Below are positions 6,521 to 11,128 of a stretch of DNA of 11,128 nucleotides, one piece after another (within the stretch, counting starts at the first letter, position 1; the number at the start of each line of letters is the position of its first letter). The position numbers and the translations under genes are program-made. The stretch is from the NCBI GenBank assembly GCA_001917895.1, contig MNEW01000082.1, positions 1 to 11,128 of the forward strand, in the 5' to 3' direction. The notes below the pieces were generated by a model. That model had not been told where the DNA came from. It worked only from the letters and a program-made list of their open reading frames with translations, and did not search any database. Source of the DNA: Actinobacteria bacterium 13_1_40CM_66_12 (GTDB lineage: Bacteria; Chloroflexota; Dormibacteria; Dormibacterales; Dormibacteraceae).

Positions 6521-7927
6521 CTAGGTACCGGCCAAGGGCAGCTCGACCTCAAAGGTCGCCCCGCCCCCATCGGTTTCGTGGACTTTCACGTGCCCTCCAT
6601 GGGCGGTGACGACGGCGCTGACGATCGACAGCCCCAATCCCGCGCCGCCGCTGTCGCGGCCGCGGCTGGGGTCGGCGCGATAGAAGGGTTCGAAGATCCG
6701 ATCGAGTTCTTCGGCGGACAGACCGGGGCCGTGATCGGCGACCGATAGCTTCGCGATGCTGTCCTCGGTCGAGAGGCTGATGTCGATGGGCGTCTGCGGC
6801 GGCGTATGCACGATGGCGTTCCGCACGAGGTTGCCAAGCACCTGGCGCAACCTGGTGTCATCGCCGTTGACGACGACCGTGCCTGAGGATGTCAGTTTGA
6901 TCTCGCGCTGAGGCGCAACGACCCGAGCGTCGGCGACGGCGTCGGTGGCGATTGCCTGCAGGTCGACGGGCTCTTGCTCGAGCGGACGGCCCTGGTCGAG
7001 TCGCGCGAGAACCAGCATGTCGTCGACGAGCCCGGTCATGCGGATCGACTCTTCCTCGATCCGCCGCCGCGCCAGCTCTGCGTCTTCGAGCGATTCGGCC
7101 GCCCCGCGGCGCAGCATCTCCGAATAGCCGCGGATGGAAGTGAGCGGCGTCCGAAGCTCGTGTGAGGCGTCCGCGACAAAACGGCGCAGGCGCCGGTTGG
7201 AGGCCGTTCGTTCGGCGAAAGCGGATTCGATCTGGCTCAGCATCCCGTTCAACGCGAGGCCGAGACGGCCGATCTCGCTCTTGGGGGTCGCCGGTTCGAC
7301 CCGTCGGCTCAAGTCGCCCGCGGCGATGTCCTGCGCGACCGCGCCCATCTTTTCGAGCGGTCGCAAGCTGATCCGGATGATCAAGAGCGCGAGGACCGCC
7401 ATCGCCGCCACCACGCCGAGGCTGATCAACAGCTCCAGCTGCAGCAGTTGGCTGAGTGTCGACGCGATGTCGGTGAGTGGGATCGCAAGGACCACGGTGT
7501 CGCCCTGGAACAGGTCCTCTTGCCAGATGGCTGCGCGGTACTGTGACACCCCGCCGGTTCCGGCAAGCATTGAGATGACGGGGTTCCTTTCACTTGCCGC
7601 AGGGAGAGTGTTGGGAAGAACTGGTAGTGCCTTAGACGTCGTTGGTGCGAATGCCAGCCTCTTGGCCAGCACGACCGTCCCGTTCGGCGAGACCCGCTCG
7701 ACGATCGTGTCCTCGGGCAGTCCACCGCCTGTTTGCGGTCCGGGGCCTCCGCTCGGACCCCCGAGCACGCTGATGGCGGTGTTGTGCGAACCCAGGAGCT
7801 GGTCATCGACACGGTTGGTGAGGAATCGTTGCAGCGATGTGTAGGTCGCGACATCCAGGATCAGAAGCCCGATGACGACAAGGGAGATGACTCCGATGAG
7901 GAGCCGTCCGCGCAGCGACTGCGTCAT
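6521..7927 (-). CDS. Membrane sensor histidine kinase (TrcS/PrrB-type)
   Basis: This 468-residue kinase has transmembrane helix 1 at about 8-30, an extracytoplasmic sensor of about 130 residues, helix 2 at about 162-185 and a HAMP domain (about 186-240). The dimerisation/phosphoacceptor box is FVADASHELRTPLTSIRGYS (250-269) with His256. The ATPase has N-box LGNLVRNAIVHTP (364-376), G1 box ADHGPGLS (397-404), F-box IFEPFYRAD and G2 box GGAGLGLSIV (427-436). All catalytic elements look intact. The sensor contains a Gly/Pro-rich run (GGPSGGPGPQTGGG, 56-69) and no cysteine, heme or metal motif that would name the signal. The gene starts two bases after the stop of the response-regulator gene, so they form one operon. 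It converges with the beta-propeller gene across 97 bases. Confidence 0.95.
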   Translation of the reverse strand: MTQSLRGRLLIGVISLVVIGLLILDVATYTSLQRFLTNRVDDQLLGSHNTAISVLGGPSGGPGPQTGGGLPEDTIVERVSPNGTVVLAKRLAFAPTTSKALPVLPNTLPAASERNPVISMLAGTGGVSQYRAAIWQEDLFQGDTVVLAIPLTDIASTLSQLLQLELLISLGVVAAMAVLALLIIRISLRPLEKMGAVAQDIAAGDLSRRVEPATPKSEIGRLGLALNGMLSQIESAFAERTASNRRLRRFVADASHELRTPLTSIRGYSEMLRRGAAESLEDAELARRRIEEESIRMTGLVDDMLVLARLDQGRPLEQEPVDLQAIATDAVADARVVAPQREIKLTSSGTVVVNGDDTRLRQVLGNLVRNAIVHTPPQTPIDISLSTEDSIAKLSVADHGPGLSAEELDRIFEPFYRADPSRGRDSGGAGLGLSIVSAVVTAHGGHVKVHETDGGGATFEVELPLAGT

Positions 7928-7929
7928 GC

Positions 7930-8643
7930 CTAATTACGAGGGGCGCGGAGGACGTAACCGACGCCGCGCACCGTCTGGATCAGAGGCGGCTTGAACTTGT
8001 CGACTTTGCGACGCAGGTAGCTGATGTAGGTCTCGAGCACGCTCGCGTCGCCGCCGAAGTCGTAGTGCCAAACGTGGTCGAGGATCTGGCTGCGGGTGAG
8101 CACGCGGCCGGCGTTGATCAACAGGTAGCGAAGCAGCCGGTACTCGGTGGTCGTGAGCTCGACGATGTGCGGTCCGCGGCGGACCTCATGGGCTTCGTCG
8201 TCCATCTCGAGGTCGGCCAGGGTCAGCCGGCCTCCGTCGGGTCCCGAGGCCCCGTGGCGCCGCAGCACCACACGGACCCGAGCCATCAGCTCTTCGATGC
8301 TGAAAGGCTTGGTGACGTAGTCGTCGCCGCCGATGGTCAGCCCGTGCACCTTGTCCTCGGTGGCGTCCTTGGCGGTGAGGAAGATGATCGGCACCTTGTG
8401 CCCAGCGGCGTTGAGGCGCTTGAGCACCTCGATGCCGTCGATGTCGGGGAGCATGACGTCGAGGATGACCAGCGCGGGCGAGAACTGAGTTACCGCCGTC
8501 ACGGCGGCGCGGCCGGGGGCCGCGGTCTTGACCGTGAAACCCTCGTAGCGCAGCGCCATCGCCAGCAGCTCAGTTATGTTCGGCTCGTCGTCGACCACCA
8601 GGACCCTCGCCCCGTTTTGGGGCCGGCCGCCATCGGTGTTCAC
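7930..8643 (-). CDS. OmpR-family response regulator (TrcR-like)
   Basis: This 237-residue cytoplasmic transcription factor has a receiver domain at about 13-128: acidic pair Asp18-Asp19, phosphoacceptor Asp62 in VILDVMLPDIDG, Thr90 and Lys112 in DDYVTKPFS. A winged-helix DNA-binding domain runs about 138-233, with the motif SVLETYISYLRRKVDK in the recognition region and ending TVRGVGYVLR. It is expected to be phosphorylated by the kinase encoded two bases downstream. GTG 8643 is chosen because the receiver begins a few residues later; an in-frame GTG at 8724 would add a low-complexity tail overlapping apbE. The 55 bases between apbE and this start hold two direct-repeat pairs that could be binding sites, suggesting autoregulation. 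Confidence 0.94.
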   Translation of the reverse strand: MNTDGGRPQNGARVLVVDDEPNITELLAMALRYEGFTVKTAAPGRAAVTAVTQFSPALVILDVMLPDIDGIEVLKRLNAAGHKVPIIFLTAKDATEDKVHGLTIGGDDYVTKPFSIEELMARVRVVLRRHGASGPDGGRLTLADLEMDDEAHEVRRGPHIVELTTTEYRLLRYLLINAGRVLTRSQILDHVWHYDFGGDASVLETYISYLRRKVDKFKPPLIQTVRGVGYVLRAPRN

Positions 8644-8649
8644 GCCCCC

Positions 8650-8655
8650 AGAATG
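8650..8655 (-). promoter_or_regulatory. Weak -10 candidate before the response-regulator gene (CATTCT)
   Basis: CATTCT on the minus strand ends six bases before the GTG at 8643. The first base deviates from TANNNT and the spacing differs from the eight bases seen at other starts here. It overlaps one copy of the AGGCATTC repeat, so the pairing could be coincidental. It matters only if the two-component genes have their own promoter inside the larger operon. Confidence 0.22.
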
Positions 8656-8667
8656 CCTCGAATGCCT
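8651..8667 (-). repeat. Tandem AGGCATTC repeat upstream of the response regulator
   Basis: On the minus strand AGGCATTC occurs twice with a 9-base period (8667-8660 and 8658-8651), separated by one base. It lies 7-24 bases before the response-regulator start and overlaps the weak -10. It may be a regulator site or a chance local duplication. Confidence 0.5.
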
Positions 8668-8672
8668 TGGAG

Positions 8673-8690
8673 TTTGCTGAGAGGTTGCTG
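8673..8690 (-). promoter_or_regulatory. Direct repeat with 11-base period, candidate OmpR-family operator
   Basis: On the minus strand the heptamers CAGCAAC (8690-8684) and CAGCAAA (8679-8673) match at six of seven positions and are separated by four bases. This 7-4-7 layout, an 11-base period, is the classic geometry of PhoB/OmpR-family sites, where two winged-helix domains bind in tandem. It lies in the gap between apbE and the response-regulator gene, so autoregulation is the simplest reading (inference). Confidence 0.42.
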
Positions 8691-8698
8691 GGACGGGC

Positions 8699-9625
8699 CT
8701 AGGAGTTCGGCCAGCCCGACACACGGTGGACGCCGCCGTCGCGGTCGACCAGCCGGGCCTGAAGGCCGGTGGTGGCCAGCCACGCGATCGCCGATTCTCC
8801 CTTCACGATGGCGGCCGTCGAGGCGATGTTGGCGTCGACGCAGGAGGCGGCCACCACGCTCGCCGTTCGCCATGGCCCGTCGACGGGCATGCCTGTCGAT
8901 GGATCGATGATGTGGTGGAGGACGACTCCACCTCTCGTCCAACGGCGCACCGTGATGCTCGACGTCGCGATGCCACCGGATTCGATGGTTATGGTCTCCT
9001 CGTCGCTGTCGATCGCGGCGTTGCTGTCCTCGCTCGTCTGCACCGCCCAGCCTTCGGCCGGCGGATCGCCGGCAACCGCGATATCGCCGCCGAGGCTGAC
9101 CAGCACGCCTCCCGCACCCACGGCTTGGTGGGCGGCGGCGGCGGCGAGGTCCGCGGCCAGCGCTTTGGCCGTCGCGCCAAGATCGATCTCGACACCAGGC
9201 GGGACGGCCACTACGCGCGCGCGGTCGTCGAACTGGATCGCCTGCCACCCCGGGACGCGAGTCACGGACATGTTTATCGGCTTGCCGTCAGGCGGGACCG
9301 TGGCGAAGTCGCGGTCGTAGCCGGCGAGCCTGACAGCGGATCCGACCGTCGGATCGACAGCACCATCCGTCAGCCGCGCGCCTCTCAGGCCCGCGGCGAT
9401 CGCCTGCGCCAGGAGAGGGCTGACCCGAACCTCATGCCCCGCATCGCGATTGACGCGGCTCAGCTCGCTGTCGTCACGGAACCTGCTCGCGGCTTCATCG
9501 ATCGCATTGACGATCCGATCGACCGAAGCCCTGGCGGCGGCGAGGCCGTCCGGCCGCGTCACGATCAGCCGCATCGACGTGCCCAGCGCGCGGCCGTCCA
9601 CGATGCCGAAGAGCGTGGTGCTCAA
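8699..9625 (-). CDS. apbE: FAD:protein FMN transferase (ApbE family)
   Basis: This 308-residue enzyme moves FMN from FAD to a Thr/Ser of target flavoproteins, with Mg2+. Family blocks in order are DGAVDPTVGSAV (87-98), VEIDLGATAKALAADLA (145-161; the family usually has DLGGIAKG), VSLGGDIAVAG (176-186), GGIATSS (217-223), and HHIIDPSTGMPVDG (237-250) followed by SCVDANIASTAAIVKG (261-276), which carries the metal-binding Asp264 region. No signal peptide or lipobox is present, so it appears cytoplasmic, unlike the periplasmic lipoprotein ApbE of proteobacteria. The start is TTG 9625, whose TG is shared with the TGA stop of the ferredoxin gene (TTGA). A longer in-frame start at 9751 would run through the ferredoxin gene. 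The target flavoprotein is not in the window. Confidence 0.93.
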   Translation of the reverse strand: MSTTLFGIVDGRALGTSMRLIVTRPDGLAAARASVDRIVNAIDEAASRFRDDSELSRVNRDAGHEVRVSPLLAQAIAAGLRGARLTDGAVDPTVGSAVRLAGYDRDFATVPPDGKPINMSVTRVPGWQAIQFDDRARVVAVPPGVEIDLGATAKALAADLAAAAAHQAVGAGGVLVSLGGDIAVAGDPPAEGWAVQTSEDSNAAIDSDEETITIESGGIATSSITVRRWTRGGVVLHHIIDPSTGMPVDGPWRTASVVAASCVDANIASTAAIVKGESAIAWLATTGLQARLVDRDGGVHRVSGWPNS

Positions 9626-9846
9626 TTCGTCCGGGCCTCTCGTCGCAGCGCCAGCGCGAGCGCCATGACGGGGCAGGTTGCGACCGCACGCTGCGCGAGT
9701 GGCGCCAGGCGCTCTGGTATCGGGCCGGGGGCGATGATCGGGTAACCCCAATCGTCCAGGCGGATGCGCTCAGGCAGCAGCTCGGCGCAAAGTCCATGAC
9801 CGTCGCACTTGATGCGGTCGATGGTCATGTGAATGTCTGTCTTCAT
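9622..9846 (-). CDS. Small ferredoxin, CxxHxxC...CP type
   Basis: This 74-residue soluble electron carrier has the cluster motif C14-D-G-H17-G-L-C20 and, after 37 residues, C58-P59. This is the layout of the small 3Fe-4S or His-liganded 4Fe-4S ferredoxins, often found beside cytochromes P450 in actinobacteria, in which the second position of CxxCxxC is not cysteine. His17 fills that position. No P450 gene lies in the window; the partner is more likely the NuoF-like protein upstream. The ATG at 9846 overlaps the stop of that gene (ATGA), and its TGA overlaps the apbE TTG, so all three genes should be translationally coupled. Longer readings to 9978 run through the upstream gene and are rejected. 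Cluster type cannot be settled from sequence. Confidence 0.9.
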   Translation of the reverse strand: MKTDIHMTIDRIKCDGHGLCAELLPERIRLDDWGYPIIAPGPIPERLAPLAQRAVATCPVMALALALRREARTN

Positions 9847-11051
9847 GCCGGCTGCTGCCTCCAGTGGACGGGGTGCGTCGCGAACTCCTCCGAAAACGTC
9901 GAAAGCGCCGAACGGAGAAACATCACCGCGCCGTCCGGGTGCTTGCATGCGCCTCGACCCTGCACCTCGACCGCCCACCTCTTGAGACGCGCGATGTCAT
10001 CGCGATTAGTGCCTCGCTCGGCAACGCGGCTGCACGCATCGGACAGCGCCCGCAGCCCGAAAAAGCACGGCCCGCATTGCGCCGAGCTCTCCTCGGCGAG
10101 GTAACGCATGATGTGAGCGGTGTCGCACACACCACACCTGCTGGAGGGCAGTAGACCGACGACGCCGCAGCCCAGCCCGAGCCCGGCGGCTCCCAGGGCC
10201 TCGGCGTCGAGTGGCAGCTCCCATGCCTTCGCCGCCGGGATCCAGACGCCGAAGTAGCCGCCGAGCAGCACGGCTCCGGCCGGCTCGGACATCCCGCCGG
10301 CCATCGCTACCGCTTCCCCGATCGTGGTGCCCGCCTCGATCTCGACGACGCCGGGTTTCTTGACTCCACCGGCGAGCGTGATGAGCAGCGTCCCAACGGC
10401 GCCATTCCGGCCGGCGGATCGATACCAGGCGTCGCCGTACCTCGCAATCAACGCGACGTGCGCGAGCGTCTCGACGTTCTGCATCAATGTGGGCGCCGCC
10501 GCCACGCCTCGCTCGCGCGGATGGGGCGGGGTCGTGGTCGGGGTCGCGATGCCTGCGTCGATGAGATGGACCGCCGCGCTCGATTCGCCGGCGACGTATC
10601 GATGCGGCGCGGCTGCCATTCGGGCGATCCGCCTCTCCACATCGGGGCGCTCCGCGAGGGCGCGCTCCATCGCCGCATACGCGGCTTTGTGCTCCTGCCC
10701 GACGTACAGGACGACCGACGCCGCGCGCACGGTGCGGGCGGCCAGAAATGCGCCGTCCAGGATGAGGTGGGGGCGAGTCGCCATGAGCAGCCGGTCCTTG
10801 TGACTCTGGGGCTCGCCCTCGGCGCCGTTGGCGACGATCACGGCCGTGCCTTTCGATGCGGAAGCGACCGACCGCCACTTGACCCCGGCGGAAAAGGATG
10901 CGCCGCCGCGGCCCGTCAGACGGCTTTGCACGAGCGCTTCGATCAGCGGGCGACCCGCGAGTGTCGGCGCTCCGAGCCGGCGAACATGATCGCCATAACC
11001 CTCTGCCCCGGCCCTGAGGTCGGGTCCTGCCAGCAGCCTGAGTCCGCTCAT
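9843..11051 (-). CDS. NuoF-like flavin/iron-sulfur protein (NADH:quinone oxidoreductase F-type fold)
   Basis: This 402-residue protein has the domain order of the 51-kDa NADH-binding subunit of complex I. FMN site motifs are GRGGASFSAGVKW (47-59) and NGAEGEPQSHKD (75-86). A counterpart of the NAD-site loop is YVAGESSA (152-159). An SLBB domain spans about 222-256 (LLITLAGGVKKPGVVEIEAG). The C-terminal iron-sulfur region holds Cys326 and Cys329 (ESSAQCGPC) and Cys369. In NuoF the cluster is bound by C-x-x-C-x-x-C plus a distant Cys; the first is Ser323 here. Extra cysteines Cys295, Cys306 and Cys309 lie just upstream. No other complex I gene is present, so this is a stand-alone relative, likely oxidising NAD(P)H and reducing the ferredoxin encoded next (inference). 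Its ATG overlaps the stop of a preceding gene (ATGA). Confidence 0.9.
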   Translation of the reverse strand: MSGLRLLAGPDLRAGAEGYGDHVRRLGAPTLAGRPLIEALVQSRLTGRGGASFSAGVKWRSVASASKGTAVIVANGAEGEPQSHKDRLLMATRPHLILDGAFLAARTVRAASVVLYVGQEHKAAYAAMERALAERPDVERRIARMAAAPHRYVAGESSAAVHLIDAGIATPTTTPPHPRERGVAAAPTLMQNVETLAHVALIARYGDAWYRSAGRNGAVGTLLITLAGGVKKPGVVEIEAGTTIGEAVAMAGGMSEPAGAVLLGGYFGVWIPAAKAWELPLDAEALGAAGLGLGCGVVGLLPSSRCGVCDTAHIMRYLAEESSAQCGPCFFGLRALSDACSRVAERGTNRDDIARLKRWAVEVQGRGACKHPDGAVMFLRSALSTFSEEFATHPVHWRQQPA

Positions 11052-11128
11052 TGGTTCGGCCGTCGCGAGACACCCGACCGAAACTCACCCCGCGCCACCG
11101 CGAGAGGATCAGCCGGCGGCTGCAGGAG
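11048..11128 (-). CDS. 3' end of an unidentified gene upstream of the NuoF-like gene
   Basis: On the minus strand, 26 codons without a stop enter from the right edge (LLQPPADPLAVARGEFRSGV and onward) and end at TGA 11050-11048, which shares TGA with the ATGA of the NuoF-like start. The 4-base overlap matches the couplings further down the operon, so a real gene end is likely. The tail is too short to name. From context, a membrane cytochrome, ferric-reductase-like or FMN-binding protein would fit, but nothing in these residues shows it. Confidence 0.5.
   Translation of the reverse strand, partial: LLQPPADPLAVARGEFRSGVSRRPNQ

Noticed and set aside
8644..8724. Longer N-terminus for the response regulator (GTG 8724)
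   Set aside because: Adds 27 low-complexity residues, overlaps the apbE end and would place the repeat elements inside the coding region; the receiver domain starts just after GTG 8643.
9626..9978. Extended starts for apbE (9751) and the ferredoxin gene (9978)
   Set aside because: Both run through the coding region of the preceding gene in another frame; the overlapping TTGA and ATGA junctions give compact, conventional starts.

Overview
This is a GC-rich, densely packed bacterial window with intergenic gaps of mostly 0-100 bases. Three plus-strand genes (msrA, a PrsW-like gene, an MMPL gene) start about 8 bases after a TATNNT hexamer and lack a purine-rich Shine-Dalgarno site. That suggests leaderless transcripts, which are common in Actinobacteria, Chloroflexota and related phyla. 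High GC, GTG/TTG starts, an MmpL3-like transporter, zinc-ribbon membrane proteins and a small CxxHxxC ferredoxin fit a soil actinobacterium, chloroflexotan or Dormibacterota-like lineage. The phylum is an inference and is not fixed by any marker gene.

Left part (1-673): the start of an MFS exporter gene leaves the window on the minus strand. It is divergent from msrA (peptide methionine-S-sulfoxide reductase), and their candidate -10 elements occupy the same bases. Middle part (727-6423, all plus): a PrsW-family membrane protein with a zinc ribbon at each end is followed, stop codon abutting start codon, by a single-span zinc-ribbon protein with a proline-rich stretch and an extracellular domain. 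A second promoter then precedes an RND/MMPL transporter, followed almost at once by a secreted or lipid-anchored PQQ-type beta-propeller protein.

Right part (11128-6521, all minus): a compact redox and signalling block. In order of transcription it holds the 3' end of an unknown gene, a NuoF-like flavin/iron-sulfur protein, a small ferredoxin, and ApbE (FAD:protein FMN transferase). These four are joined by start/stop overlaps (ATGA, ATGA, TTGA). After a 55-base gap come an OmpR-family response regulator and its histidine kinase. The gap carries two direct-repeat pairs, one with the 7-4-7 geometry of OmpR/PhoB-family sites.

Working model (inference): the NuoF-like protein passes NAD(P)H electrons to the ferredoxin and then to a membrane or exported flavoprotein, probably encoded to the right of the window, whose covalent FMN is attached by ApbE. 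The two-component system would control this module. I see no tRNA, rRNA, CRISPR array, insertion sequence or phage gene. The plus-strand and minus-strand blocks converge at 6424-6520 without a convincing intrinsic terminator.
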